Of a stretch of 64,000 nt of DNA, positions 11,360-23,899 are shown piece after piece. The notes under the pieces are model-generated. The model made no database searches and was not told where the DNA came from. It saw nothing but the letters and a program-made list of their open reading frames with translations. The position numbers were made by a program, and so were the translations under genes. Origin of the DNA: Juglans regia (lineage: Eukaryota > Streptophyta > Magnoliopsida > Fagales > Juglandaceae); NCBI RefSeq assembly GCF_001411555.2, contig NC_049904.1, positions 28,347,370-28,411,369 on the forward strand. Reading direction: 5' to 3'. Within the stretch, counting starts at the first letter, position 1. Each line of letters starts with the position of its first letter.

Positions 11360-13250
11360 GGGAGGGAGGATAAGAATAAGAGCAATTTTTGTTGTTTCCC
11401 ATACATCTTCAGACATGTTAATTTACATGCCAATAAACATGGAGTTTCTACATATCCTTTTACAGGTAAATCCTTTGGAGACCAACTTTCATAAGATTAC
11501 TTACATCAAGAATTTCCAAATACCACTTTACAAACTCATCTTTTCACCTGAGAATCAGCAATCAAGAAGGAAGTGACTTTCTTCATTATCTCTATTATCA
11601 GATAATATTAACCTAAAACTAATGTGACTCAAATATGTCAATTTATTTATGGATAGTGCAATGCTATGCTATGCTTGATAACTATTTCGTAAATTTAAAA
11701 ATCATAGCACTCTCCAAGGAAGAAAACTCTAAACAACAGAGACCATTCAGTGTCCACGGTCTCTAAGCACTTCAAGACCAATCTCCATGGGGTCAGTGGC
11801 CTGAATCCCATAATGGACACCATCCAGCTCTCGTCTGATGGATGGGTTCTCGTCGGTCGGTCGTAGCTTTCTCGTTGAAGATCCCAGAGGGTGGCAATGA
11901 AGGCTGGCAGAGGAAGAACTGTCGCGGGGAGGGAAACCAAACCTGCTTTGATTTGGGTATTAAGAGTGTAAAACTAAACGCATCGTTTAATTAAAAAAAT
12001 AAAAAACACATCACTAATTTCGCGTGGTGTATGAGAGGAGGAGGCATATTGGTAGGTTTACCAGATAAACTAAAGATAATCGAGAAGGCCAACAAGAAGA
12101 GGACCAGGTGTCGAGCAGCACTACTACAAAAGGGCAGAAATAGTGCCAATATGCGCACCCATTGATGTGGTAGCATTTATTTTATTTTAAAAAAAAAAAA
12201 GTCAGAACTCGGAAGGAAGAAGAAAAAAGGAAAACACCCAGACTTTTCATTTCTCTCTTGGCTTCGTTTCTCTCTTGGTGTCGTCTCTTTGGTTTTTGTT
12301 TCTCTCCCGCTCTTTTCGTAGCAGTCTCAAATCGGTGTAGCTCCATCGTTGTTGATCAGTTGCAGCAACCCACGCCATCCTCGGCTACTACCCACATTTC
12401 GGCATCGAATCTGGTAAGAAGCTTGAAGCTTTTTCTTCTGTTTATCTTTTCTCTGACTTTGGGACTGTGTGAGTGTGAGTTTTGAAATTTATCAAATGAA
12501 TGGGTCCTCACCATGCGGTAGAGATGTAAGAAATTGGATACTGAGCATGGAGCCTGAAGCCTTGTTAACTTCTTCTTTTTGGTTGTTGAATGCATTCGAG
12601 CCCCTGAGAAAAAGCCGATTCATTGTAGGAATTTTGTTGATTTTATACATATTACAATAAGAGAAAACAAATTCAACTCCGAACGGTTTGAAGTGAAAAG
12701 AGTGAGAAAATATAAAAGAAGAGAGATTTTGAGCCAAAAAAAAAAGAAAAAAGATAGAGACGAAATCGTTATTCCTTTTATTTAACTTCTTCTTTTTGGT
12801 TGTTGTACTCTTTGAGGACAAAATTGGATTGTATTGAATGCCTGCGTTTAGAATTTTTGATAAAAGAAAGACTTTTTGCTATATATATGAATAATTCCCC
12901 AATAATACTTATGTATAAATATATATATATATATAAATTGCCCAATAATATTAAATGCAATATGGGGTTATAACTTATTAATCAAAAAAGAAAAAAGAAA
13001 AAAAGGATCATGGATGGGACACAATATTTTGCTGAAAATTTATGGGAAGTCAATCCAGGTAAAAACTTGGTTAAGGTTTGTCAACTACTTAGATCTAAGT
13101 GGAACGTACAAAATGTACAAACTAGAGAAGAGACAAAAGGGTGAAAAGTTAGAGCAGTGTTTTCAAGAGGTAGAACTGCGATGAAAGCAAGGGATGCATA
13201 CATATATATACAACAGAAGCGCTGCCAAGCGGTCCATCCGCTTTTCAAAG
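11360..13250. other. intergenic, no recognised gene
   Basis: No protein similarity recognised on either strand. About 12230-12415 looks like a CT-rich leader ending in a good donor (CTG/GTAAGAAG), so a transcript could start here, but no coding partner was found. A TAACTTCTTCTTTTTGGTTG segment is repeated directly at 12567 and 12782. Confidence 0.5.
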
Positions 13251-13443
13251 AATAACAGCCCTCCAATAGGAGGGCGCCACATCAGAGATGTCACCATAAT
13301 AGAATTAGAATTGTGCACACAGGATTAAGCCGTGTAACACTGCAGAATTGACTTGAAGAGGCTCATATACATCGCGTGCGTCGCCAACCAAAGCACTACC
13401 ACCAGCATCCGCCACTAGCATCCGCCGCCAACAGTTGACCACC

Positions 13444-13715
13444 TTAAGGCCGGTTTCGCAAACACCCATTTCGCCCACTACGCCGATTTCGCGATTTCAG
13501 AAACACCCATTTCGGCCTCGCCCACTACGCCGATTTCGCAAACACCCATTTCGGCCTCGCCCACTACGCCGATTTCGCAAACACCCATTTCGGCCTCGCC
13601 CACTATGCCGATTTCGCGATTTCAGAAACATCCATTTCGGCCTCTACGCCGATTTCGCAAACACCCATTTCGGCCTCGCCCGCAACGCCGATTTCACCCA
13701 CTATAGTTCGTCAAC
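13444..13715 (+). repeat. ~39-bp tandem repeat in MULE 5' region
   Basis: Tandem copies built on CACCCATTTCGGCCTCGCCC and CGCCGATTTCGCAAA, with some shortened units. The repeat creates an apparent Arg/Pro/Phe-rich reading frame that has no ATG and is not a protein. It lies directly upstream of the putative first exon of the transposase. Confidence 0.8.
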
Positions 13716-13725
13716 AGCTAAGTTC

Positions 13726-16671
13726 ATGGCTGACTCCAGTGACGTATTTGTGGTATTTCCTCTTCCATAAGCTATGCTTTTCAGAACAACTATTTTTATC
13801 TGCTCCATTGATTTTTTGATTAGTTATACTCAAGTATTTTAGTGAGTTGATCATTTAATATATTAGAATTTGTCTCTGAGTTCAATAAATTGATTGTAAA
13901 TTTATAGCCAAAGGCCATGGCAATTGATGTTGTATCTTATTCTAAAATGACAATCGGAAATATAAGTATTTTAGTTGGATTGCATTCTGGTACTCATTCT
14001 CATTCTGGTGTGAAAATGACAATCAGAAATATATACTTGTGATAAATTAAGACATCTGTTGCAATAAAAATTCAAGAAAAAAATTCAAACTCTATCGCGT
14101 TAAGCATCTATATCCTCTCATAGTAATGGCATTGGAATAACCATTTGTTCTTGTTAGTCATGTTTTACCTAAATTATTCTTATTTTTATCTACATTTGAA
14201 TATGTTTGAATAGATAAACTTGACTTCAACCATAGTGATTTTATGTATTTTAGGTTGATTATACATTTCCTCTTGTAAAAATATTGTCTGATCTTGGATT
14301 TTTCAGTTCTAGTCTTATTTTTAGATGGAACTTATACATTTTGCATATGTAATTTGGTGATTTTCCATAACTAATAGATTTATAATCATGTGGTTTTGTA
14401 TTGAAGGAGCCAATTTATACTGTTGATAGTGACGAACTTGAGGCTGAAAGTGAAGACGTTCAATGTGATGTGAATGAAGATAGTGTCAATGTTGAAGATG
14501 GAGTGAATGTGATTCCCTCTTCAAGTAGTGGTCCGTTAGAGCCATTCATTGGTATGGTTTTTGAGGAGGTCGAAGACGCCCAAGCATTTTACAAGGCATA
14601 TGCAAGGCGACAAGGATTCGCAATCCGGACGAATCATACTCGATTGTCGAAAGATGATAAAACTCTTTGTGCAGTAGATTATGTTTGCACGAGGGAAGGA
14701 TTTCGGCGAGTGAGTCGGAAAGACACAGATCGAATAGTCCCTGAACCCGCTGAGACAAAGATTGGATGTAAGGCAATAATGGGAATAAAGAAAGATGGTG
14801 AAAAGTGGATAGTCACCAAATTTGTAGTTGGACATAATCATATTCTGCTTATAACGAGAAGTACTAGTTTCCTTCGTGGACATAGGGGAGTTACTAAAGT
14901 CCAAAAAAATCTCATTATGACTTTGAATGAGTCCGGCGTACCGACAATGAAGATAATGTCGGTGTTGAGTAAAGATGCAGGTGGTGAATTTAATGTCGGT
15001 TGTATTGGTAAGGATGTAGAAAATTACCTGGGAACCAAAAGGAGAAAAATATTTGAAGAGGGGGATGCACAAAGATTATATTCATACTTTCTTGATCGAC
15101 AACTCAGAGAACCTGGGTTTGTGTTCTCCATGCAAGTTGACAAGGATGGGTGTATGGGAAGTTGTTTTTGGGCTGATGCGAGATCAAGAGCTGCATACCA
15201 ATATTTTGGGGATGTTGTTACATTTGATGCCACTTACCTGACCAATATTTATAAGTTGCCATTTGTTCCATTTTCTGGAGTTAACCATCATCATCAGACC
15301 ATAATGTTTGGTTGTGCTTTGTTGATTAATGAAACGGCAGAATCATATACATGGTTATTGAGAACATGGCAAGAAGCAATGCTTGGGCGTGCTCCTTCAA
15401 CGATAATTACCGATGATGACAAGGCGATGGCTAAGGCAATTATAGAGCTACTCCCAAATACAACTCATAGGTTGTGTTTGTGGCACATTTTACAAAAGTT
15501 TCCCGAACACTTGGCTCATGTATACAATAAATTTCCTGACTTTCAGAAAGATTTTCATCATTTCATACATGAGACAATTACTACTGATGAGTTCGAGCAA
15601 GAATGGGCTTTGATTGTGGTGAAGTATGAGCTAGGAGAAAATACTTGGCTGCAAAATCTGTACAGCAGATGGGATATGTGGGTACCGGCCTACTTGCGTT
15701 CGATATTCTGTGCCGGTATGTCAACAACTCAGAGGAGTGAAAGCATGAACAAATTTTTCAAAGACTATGTTCGTTCAAGCACTCTGGTTAGTGACTTTGT
15801 GCATCAGTATGAGAAAGCTATAGATGCACGTTACTTTAAAGAGAAAGAGAAAGATGTGCGGACAAAATCCACGCTGGCGATAATGAAGACACCTTTTAAA
15901 ATTGAAGAGGAGGCGGCAACTGTTTATACAAGAAAGTCTTTCATGATTTTCCAAGATGAGCTGTTTAATAGTCTACGGTACCAAGCAAAAAAATTGTATG
16001 TTAGTGGTGAGGTGAAGACATATGGAGTGACAGTCCATGGCAAAGAAACACCTCTTTACCATGTGACGTTATCGGGTGATGAATGACATGCTACATGTAC
16101 ATGCCATATGTGGGAGTTTATGGGAATTCTTTGTAAGCACATCTTGTGTGTTTTTGGCAAGAAGGCGAAGTTAAATATATTGCCACAGCATTATGTTCTG
16201 GATAGATGGACTATTAATGCTAAGAGTCGACCCATTCCCGCCATACCATGTTCTGATAACCAAGTGCATCAAGTACAAGATGAGCCGACGATGAGAAAAA
16301 ATAAGTCAATGATACTACTTTATGACATTGTTGAACTTGCATCACAGTCAGCTGAAAAGCACAATCACTTCACACTTGCTTTAGAAAAGGTTCAGAAAGA
16401 GTTGCTTGCAATGGAAGATAATGTACAATGTTCACAAACGGTGCCCACTAATGATGATCAAATATTTAGAAGTCAAGTTATATCAAACTTTTCACAAACG
16501 GTGCAGGATCCTCCACAAGTGCCCACAAAAGGATGCCCAAAATCACTGAGATCGAAGAACCCAAAGGAAACACAAAATACAAAGAAAAGACGTTGTAGTA
16601 TTTGCAAGAATGAGGGACATACGAAAAATAATTGTCCTTCAGTGAGGTATAATAGCTTTATACCTTTGTAG
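13726..16671 (+). pseudogene. FAR1/MURA-like MULE transposase, one in-frame stop
   Basis: Main exon 14407-16671. A first exon 13726-13752 (MADSSDVFV, donor GTATTT) spliced to the acceptor at 14405-14406 gives a proper ATG; this splice is inferred. Domains in order: FAR1-type WRKY-GCM1 zinc finger with Cys/Cys/His-x-His at about 14686-14845; a MULE transposase core with the first Asp in TFDATY (~15226) and the second in TDDDKAM (~15412), the LCLWHIL motif (~15478) and RSESMN (~15736); a SWIM finger C-T-C ... C-K-H at 16099-16143; and a CCHC zinc knuckle (C-SI-C-KNEG-H-TKNN-C) near 16594-16640. A single in-frame TGA at 16084-16086 precedes the SWIM finger; everything else is open, giving ~760 residues if read through, normal for the family. 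It could be a recently inactivated transposase or a truncated ~560-residue product. Confidence 0.88.
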
Positions 16672-17298
16672 TTATTTGTATTTTGTTAGTTTTTAATTAA
16701 ATAAAGTAATACAGTTTGTTGTTATTTGTAAGCACATTGGGTCAACAACTGAAAACATATCGGAACACTTGGATTCATAGTGCAAATTTGAATATATCTC
16801 GTATGTGATATATTTCTTATTCTCTTTAGCTACATCTTGATTGCTTTAGAAATATAAAAAAATTTGAATTCCTTGTGCGTGCATCAATGTTCAGGTGGAG
16901 GTTTTTGAGAACAACTTGGGAGAAGCTAAGAGTGTTGAATCAGACGAGGAGAAGCTAAGGGTTTTGAAGAAAGAAAGCTGTTGGAGCCATTTTGTTAATT
17001 GTAATGAAACATGGAAATTGAACTATATTGTGTTTTTTTTTCCCAGACATCTTGTATTTCCAATGGAACCATCTTGTTTTTAATTGGAATTGAATATTTC
17101 ACTTTGTGGTAAATTTTTTTGATGTGCAATATTCAACTGTTACGACATATTGTGATGAGTAGCAACTTCACACTGAGATAAGTAAACATATTGTGATGAG
17201 TAGTCATGACATTACTAAAAGTAGGTCATTACATCCATATAAAAGTAGTCATTACATTAATTGTCCTTCAGTAGTCATTACATAAGAGAATGTAGTCA

Positions 17299-17748
17299 TT
17301 ACATAAGTCCTAGCACTGACTGAGATACATTGTAATTTTTTGGATACGTAACAATTACACGACAAAATATTATAAAAATTAACCATGACAAGATTAACAC
17401 TTTCAAGACTCTCTTGTACTTCTTCTCCATTGCTTTAAATTTGAATTCTTCGATGCGTAGCCGCTCATTAAGTATCCTATCATTCCTCCGTTGAGCTAAC
17501 TCCAAGGTTGTCTTACAACAGTTGTTTTGCTCTTTTTGAAGATCAATCCACTAAAAAAATCCACATTGTTTGCCCATCTTATAGTTTGGGCAATTGTAGA
17601 ATCTTCTACCAAAACTATTAGGTTTTCCAGAAATACGTAATTTCGCTTGGCAACCACAATAGCAAAGTGGTCTCTCCAAGCTACCACTTGCAGCCCAAGA
17701 ACTTGAATCAGAATGAGAACTAGAATGAGAGCCCGAACTTCTCCATGT
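17299..17748 (-). pseudogene. GRF-type zinc finger protein with membrane helix, one in-frame stop
   Basis: Reading from an acceptor-like CAG before 17748, the minus strand encodes a Ser-rich lead, then a GRF zinc finger (LCYCGCQAKLRISG, GRRFYNCPNY, QCGFF followed by W-I-D), a charged helical segment (RRNDRILNERLRIEEFKFKAM) split over the coiled-coil region, and a C-terminal hydrophobic helix (VLILSWLIFIIFCRVIV). This is the usual plan of small plant GRF-finger proteins. An in-frame TAG at 17551-17553 replaces the residue that is usually Lys between FF and W-I-D. A stop lies just upstream of 17748, so a start codon must come from another exon that I did not locate. It converges on the FAR1-like gene inside the same element. 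Confidence 0.75.
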
Positions 17749-17929
17749 CTGTCATAATAAAGAAAAGTCATGAATTTTAAAAGAAAGTAGCATGCTCACA
17801 AAAGAAAATAGTGAGTTGTTGCTGCACCAACAGATTCTTATATAGGCCAATCACTTGCACAATCATTGAGAAAACTGCTCAATGGTCAAGTGCAAACTGG
17901 GTGTTGCAAAAGAGCTAATTAAGTGCAAA

Positions 17930-18350
17930 AAAAATTAAACTGATGCATGCTGACAAAAGAAAATAGTGAGTTGTTGTTGGTGCAAAAAAAAAAAAAAAAC
18001 TGGTGCATGCTTACAAAAGAAACTTGGATTCATGCTCACTAAAAACTGGGTGTTGCAAAAGAGCTAATTAAGTGCAAAAAAAATTAAACTGGTGCATGCT
18101 CACAAAAGAAAATAGTGAGTTGTTGTTGGTGCAAAAAAAAAAAAAAAACTGGTGCATGCTCACAAAAGAAACTTGGATTCATGCTCACTAAAAACTGGGT
18201 GTTGCAAAAGAGCTAATTAAGTGCAAAAAAAATAAAACTGGTGCATGCTCACTAAAGAAAATAGTGAGTTGTTGTTGGTGCAAAAAAAAAAAAAACTGGT
18301 GCATGCTCACAAAAGAAACTTGGATTCATGCTCACTAAAAACTAGGTATT
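17930..18350. repeat. 149-bp tandem repeat, about 2.8 copies
   Basis: The marker AATAGTGAGTTGTTGTTGG recurs at about 17962, 18111 and 18260, a 149-base period. Each unit contains a poly-A run followed by CTGGTGCATGCTCAC and the phrase AACTGGGTGTTGCAAAAGAG. A diverged partial copy lies at about 17790. It sits inside the MULE, upstream of the GRF gene. Confidence 0.85.
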
Positions 18351-19074
18351 GCAAAAACAGAAAGTGCTTGAGGCATTATTTATCAATCTCAATTGCAATA
18401 AGTTTCTGGAATAGTATCTAATGTGGTTCTCAATTGGTAGTGGCATAGTATCTAATGTGCTTGAGGCATTATTTATACATATATGTGTAACTTCGGGTGA
18501 TGAGGCATTATTGGCAGTGGCATTCAACCAAATATACCCAAACATCATTCATTCGGACAGATGGACTAATATGCACAACAACATGTTTGTATATGTGTAT
18601 TTCATCCAAATAGACCCATGCCAACGACAATACAATGTAAAATAGACAATTTGAGCATAATGTTTCTTCATAGAACTTTTACCAAACACTTTCTGTGCAT
18701 GGCATTTTCTTAGGCTTCCAACGTTTTCTCCTCTTTCTTGAAAACCAGCTTACATCATATAGAAACCAAGCAGCAGAAATTATAATGGCTAACAACAACA
18801 AGAAGCATGCAACAACAATATAGCTCAATCAACATCGCCCAGTAACAATTTTCAATTTAAACTGTGAAATACGTCAAGAAGCATGCAAAAATTGGACTTT
18901 TTATGGAGATCTCAGTCAAGAACCAAAGCAAAAATTCTCGTAATATTGAACAGCTTCGAAAATCAGCTTCGTACACAGGTGGAGAACTCACAGTTTTCTC
19001 TGCACGTCGATTTTCCTCCATGCCACCACTTGGGTCGAGCCTCGTCAGGGGGTTGAGTTGCTGACGAGATGAGG

Positions 19075-19190
19075 CCGAGTTCCGTCGTGGGGTCAGGATC
19101 GAGTGTGGGGTCGAGTTCCGTCGTGGTGGGGTCGAGTTCCGTCGTGGTGGGGTCGACTTCTGTCGTGGGGGCGAGTTCTGTCGTGGGGTC
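19075..19190. repeat. ~20-bp GC-rich tandem repeat
   Basis: Repeats of GGGTCGAGTTCCGTCGTGG near the right end of the MULE. It is the counterpart in position, though not in sequence, of the tandem repeat near the left end. Confidence 0.7.
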
Positions 19191-19345
19191 GAGATGGGTT
19201 GGGAATGGAATGGAAGGGAAGACGAAGAAGTGAGGGGGCTGTATGGGAGCTGTATCGGGTGTAGACAAATTCAAAATAAGCTTCATAAGTTACATGCGTG
19301 GCGCATTAGTATTGGATGGTTGTTTATTGAAGAATAACAGCCCGA

Positions 19346-20936
19346 CCGGCCACCAGGTATTCTCTATATACAAAGATTATGGATAGATAGATAGAGACTG
19401 AAAGAAATGTGGCATCTTTATTGTGATTTTTTTTTTTTTTTAAATTGTCCTGCACTTCTACACTTTCAATTGCAATTTTAGGAAAAGTCAGTGTATACCT
19501 ACTGCTTGTACCCAAATTTTATCTCCTCTTAAAATAATTTATAGCTACATTTCTAGCAATGACTTTGAGGTGTTTTGAAATCTTTTTTTTTTTTTGTTTT
19601 ATTGGAAACGATATTAATGAGATGATCTTGGATATTCTCTTTGTAATTTATTGAAGATAACAATGGAGACGTGGGATTGTTAAAATTGGTTTCTATGAGT
19701 TAATGACCTGATCTTGAAGAAAGCTCAAAGGAAATTCATTTATGATACATTTGGATAGATGGATTGGGAAGGGTTTCATTTGATATGAGCATTTAAAATC
19801 AAAATCTCTCCTTTGGTACATAAACTAAATAGTGGGTTTGGATTCCCAAGCAGGATTTTAATCACTCAAAATCTTGGATTTCAAATTCTATTTATTGAAA
19901 AGGAATTTCAAATCATTCTAAAACATAAGGTACATTGAATTTCAAATCCAGTCATTTCTAAAATCCATCCAAACAAAGAAGTTTAAAATCAAATGCATTT
20001 GGATATACAATTATTTGCCCTGTAGTTTGGTGTGTATGTTCTTGTGTTTGGTTTTTGGGTGGTGAGGAACAAGATGCTGGAGAGAATTATGGTTATAAAA
20101 TTATATGTGCCTTTGCAATTGGGTTACCTTGTGTTTTGTTATATGGATGCATGCTGAAATTGTTTTGACCAAATTTTGTGTGCCTTTGCAATCGGTCTAG
20201 AGTGTCATTCTTGATGCTGTGTACTGGTCCTTGTGTTAATTTAGGATATTGTTACTTTCGTGTATTTTTGTACTTTGGGTGTCATTCTTGATACTATGTA
20301 CAAGGAACTTTTGTTAATTTGGGATACTGTTACTTTGATGTATTTGTACACTTTGGGTGTCATTGTTGATGCTATGTACAAGGAACAATGTGTGGATTAT
20401 TGTGTAATCTGAGTTAGATATAATTTGAATGCCCCTGATTTATTTCTAAGTCTTGTATTTCTGCCTCTTTGTTGAGAAATAAAAGAGCAGGTTGGTGGAT
20501 GGTGAGGCACATGAATGTTCTTTTCTTGAAGTCACAGGTGCAAGTGTTCGTCAGTGGGAGTCTGGGACAAGTGGATCCAGATATGGTGGAACTTGTCAAA
20601 GCAGGTAGTAAAAAATGAGGATCCAGATATAATTTTTTAACTTATTCTCTTATTGTACTCTTACAGGCATCACCTCAATTGAAGGTCTCAGCTTACAGGA
20701 GTTTTTTCTTTTCTGGGTGGCTTGGCAATCTGAAGTTTATTCTCTTTGGGAAATGGTTCTAGAGTAGTAACAAATAAAAAATCATAAAAAAAAGTCTGCA
20801 TTAGAAACTCAAAAATCCCTGCCATACATTCGACATTCCAAATTTAACACCTAGTCTAAATCAATATACATAAAGTCCCTATCAACAAAGTCTCCAATGA
20901 TTGGCCCCATTACAAAAACTAGGTCCCTAACAACAA
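19346..20936. other. noncoding spacer with MITE-like element and minisatellite
   Basis: About 19745-19985 is bounded by inverted TTTGGATAGATGGATT / AATCCATCCAAACAAAG ends and looks like a miniature transposon. From 20203 to about 20395 a ~77-bp minisatellite (GTGTCATTCTTGATGCTGTG...) occurs about 2.5 times. No gene recognised. Confidence 0.55.
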
Positions 20937-21554
20937 AGTGAGCGACTTGGTCGAGATTATATACAACAAAGTTCTCATTAATTGGGGCTTCACTTTGATC
21001 ATATTAAGTAAAACGATTGACAAATTTGCAGTGATCCTAATACACACGAAGTAGTGTGCGTGAACGCCGCATGTCTACTTCTTGCCTTCGCAACTTGACT
21101 TAGTTGTTGTGGAGTCCCAACTCCCTTTTCTCAATTCGTTCCTCTCGTTTGAAGCTCTTCTTCATTCTTTAACAATTCAATTTCTCTTTGTCTTCGTTAC
21201 TATCCGTCCATTTGAATCAATAGCTCGACATGCTGCAAAAGCTGGATTAGTATTATCCAACACATTTATAAAACAACAAATACCTTCTTCTCATAGCAAT
21301 TTAGAAGATATAGTGGAACGCACTTTACCGATGATTGGGAATGCATGGTATAGATGTAATAATCACTACACTCCAATAAGTCACAACTACAAGTACAAGC
21401 TAGCCAATGCATTGCGATTATTAATATGCAAAAGTACCCCATCAATAACAATCAAGGCATGTATATACATCATATTCATGAACATGGTGTGAACAGGTTA
21501 CACACAAGCCAAATAACAATTTGCTTCAGTCCAGATCCTATCATTATCTCAGGA

Positions 21555-21755
21555 TAAGACTGTTCATCCGAGCCAGATTTTTTTCCGGCCCATAATCGGG
21601 TTCAGCCTAGGGCATACCCGGGCTGGTACCCGCATGATTAAAATTAGTTTCATCCTGCCAGGGTACCAGATTTTAAATTCGAAATCCGGATTTAAACACA
21701 GTACCCGATTCTTTTAAAAAAAAAACCTATGTATCAAAATGAATCATCACTCCTT

Positions 21756-21816
<61 letters not shown>

Positions 21817-23899
21817 TCAACTTGCACCGATGTCCTCTCTCACTCTCACGCCGAAACCCTAGCCTCATCTACCTTCATCACCTTTGTTGCTCCATCGTCT
21901 CCATCTCTCCCCCCCCCCCTCTCTCTCTCTCTCGTGTCGTCAAGGTCCCATTCCGTGACCAGGGGAGGGAAATTTCGGTATTTTCTATCATGGGTTTGAG
22001 TTTTGGATTGTTAAGTGCAGAAACCCTAGCCTTCCTTTGCCGAGTGCCGAAACCCTAATACTCTTAGATCTAAGATGTGGCTTTGAGTTGTTTTCACTTT
22101 TTTATTCTAGATCTACTCTTAGATCTGATCCCATAATTTGCATTATATTTTCTATTTATTTGTAGATCTTAGAATCCTTAATGTGCTCTGATATATAGGT
22201 TTTTTTTTTTTTTTGGTTGTTTTTAGGGTTGATAATCCTCCAATGACCACGATCTATCTTGCCATCGGTCTGTCAGCAAAGATTTTACCGATTTGATGTG
22301 CTTTGTCTGGGTTTGCTGCGTAAATGGCGGTCTTGTGATTACTCATCCTTTTCTTTTTCTTTTTTGAGACGCTAAAACTCGCTTTCTCTCTCTTGCTCTC
22401 ACGTCAAAACCCTAGCCTCCTCTGCCGATCAAAGCGTCGTCTTCATCCATGGGTATGTTTTATTCTCTGTGTTTGTTTTGTTCTCTCTGCTGATTTTGAT
22501 TTTGTTTTGATGAGAATGTTTGAATGTTTGAGGAGTATTTTTATGGGTTAGATCCTCGTGCCGTCGTCTTCATTCATTGGTATGTTTTCTTCTCTCTGTA
22601 TGTTTTGTTCTCTATTTGTTGATTTTGAGTTTGTTTTGTTGATTTTGATGAAGGTCTTGTGAGATTCAATGCTTTCTCTTTTGTTTTTAGAAGATTTACT
22701 GTTGTTGGTGAAAATTTTGAAGTTGAATTTAATAGATAAGAAGTAGCTACTCCATATATATTATAAACATGATTATTTGGTTGTGATGGGTTTTAGACTT
22801 TGGGGTGAAAGTGATGGATTAATGTTTTCCTAGATCTCCTATTTTTTCTTTAACATGGGTCATTTTTCACTACTGATCTGCCCAGATATTAAGTTTCTTC
22901 AGCCAAAGATCTAGGAAGAAGCAGAGGAGCAGATGTTTCACATGACCTCGTAGACCCTTTTCCCACTCTAGCACATCTGGGTATGGAACTCTCTATCTTT
23001 TGTGTGTGTGTCCGTGTCTTGGTACAAGTTGTTTTCTTGGAAGCCAAACATAATGTCTTCTACCTGTATTTTTGAAAAGTTTGACTTGTTATGCAGCAGT
23101 ACTGATAGAAAAAAATGTAGACTTTTCCTGTCTAAAAAGTCTTTACAAGGGTTACAACTTCCCATTATTGATTTGAAAATGGAACTCAGTGATCAACATC
23201 TTTTTTTTAAGTCCATCACCAAACAAGTCTTCAAAGATACTGTATCTTAGTACAATTTTCTACTGGAATCTATGCTTAGCATTGTCACAATTTTCTTTTA
23301 CATGTATTTATCTTGCAAAGAAAGAGATGGAAGATAACCCAGCTAGGATGAAGCAATTTGTGTTAGGCAAGCTTGGAAAAGTTCCTGATGAAATGTCAAC
23401 AAAGGCTTCTTTGGGAAGTTTCTTTGGTGTGAGATTAAATCACTGATGGGAAGAGTCGGAAGATTGTGCTGCTGATTTTGTAACTCATTTCTTGTAATTT
23501 TGTATTTGGTAATGTAATTTATAAATACCAATAGTGTAATATATAGTGGATTACATTGTGATGCATGCATAGATGAATATTGAATTTTTCTTTTTTGTTT
23601 TACATGCATTTAGTATTTTTAGAACACAAATATTATGCGTTTCTTGAACTTGACTTCTTAGAAAAAATAATAATAATAATAAAGGCTTTTACTTAAGAAG
23701 GACAAAAAAAAAAAAAAAATCTAGGTACAACCTGAAACCTAGAATTCCGAGTTTTAAAAACCTGGATCCAACTGGGTTCCAGCCCGGGTCTGACCTGGAC
23801 CAACCCAGTCTGGGTTCTGGCCCGGGTTTGAAACTCGGGTCCGGGTCCGGGTCTGGGTATACCCGGGTTCCCGGGTTGGAACCTAGATGAACACCCCTC
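21555..23899. mobile_element. non-autonomous hAT element, 2.35 kb
   Basis: Starts TAAGACTGTTCATCC, the same terminus as the 3116 hAT, and ends ...GATGAACACCCCTC with a partly matching inverted end. Flanked by TCTCAGGA (21547-21554) and TCTTAGGA (23900-23907), an 8-bp target duplication with one mismatch. Block P2 shows the unoccupied site at about 47433-47442. It contains a (CT)n tract (21761-21814) and CT-rich leader-like sequence with AAACCCTAG motifs, but no transposase. A short frame near 23327-23446 (EDNPARMKQFVLGKLGKVP) could be captured host exon sequence; the source gene was not recognised. Confidence 0.85.

Larger units (their letters stand above)
13251..19328 (+). mobile_element. 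Mutator-like element (MULE) with FAR1-type transposase
   Basis: Candidate terminal inverted repeats are 13251-13280 and 19298-19328. Both share TCCAATA, six variable bases, then GCGCCAC in inverted orientation. A perfect 14-bp direct repeat, AAGAATAACAGCCC, brackets the element at 13248-13261 and 19330-19343; it partly overlaps the TIR edge, so exact ends and target duplication are uncertain. Inside are a MURA/FAR1-like gene (13726-16671, plus) and a convergent GRF zinc-finger gene (17299-17748, minus). Near the ends lie GC-rich tandem repeats (13444-13715 and 19075-19190). The coding evidence for a MULE is strong; the boundaries are moderate. Confidence 0.65.

Noticed and set aside
12116..12140. 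CACTACTACAAAAGGG, resembling a CACTA terminus
   Set aside because: No matching inverted end or target duplication was found nearby.
13435..13770. Arg/Pro/Phe-rich reading frame
   Set aside because: Product of the 39-bp tandem repeat; begins without ATG.
14536..15241. Antisense frames of up to 178 codons opposite the FAR1-like gene
   Set aside because: Shadows of the strong plus-strand coding sequence.
16895..17083. 62-codon plus-strand frame after the FAR1-like gene
   Set aside because: Could be a spliced terminal exon, because a donor-like GTATAA follows the zinc knuckle, but there is no similarity or firm splice evidence.
21729..22058. Ser/Leu repeat reading frame
   Set aside because: Translation of a (CT)n tract within the non-autonomous hAT element.
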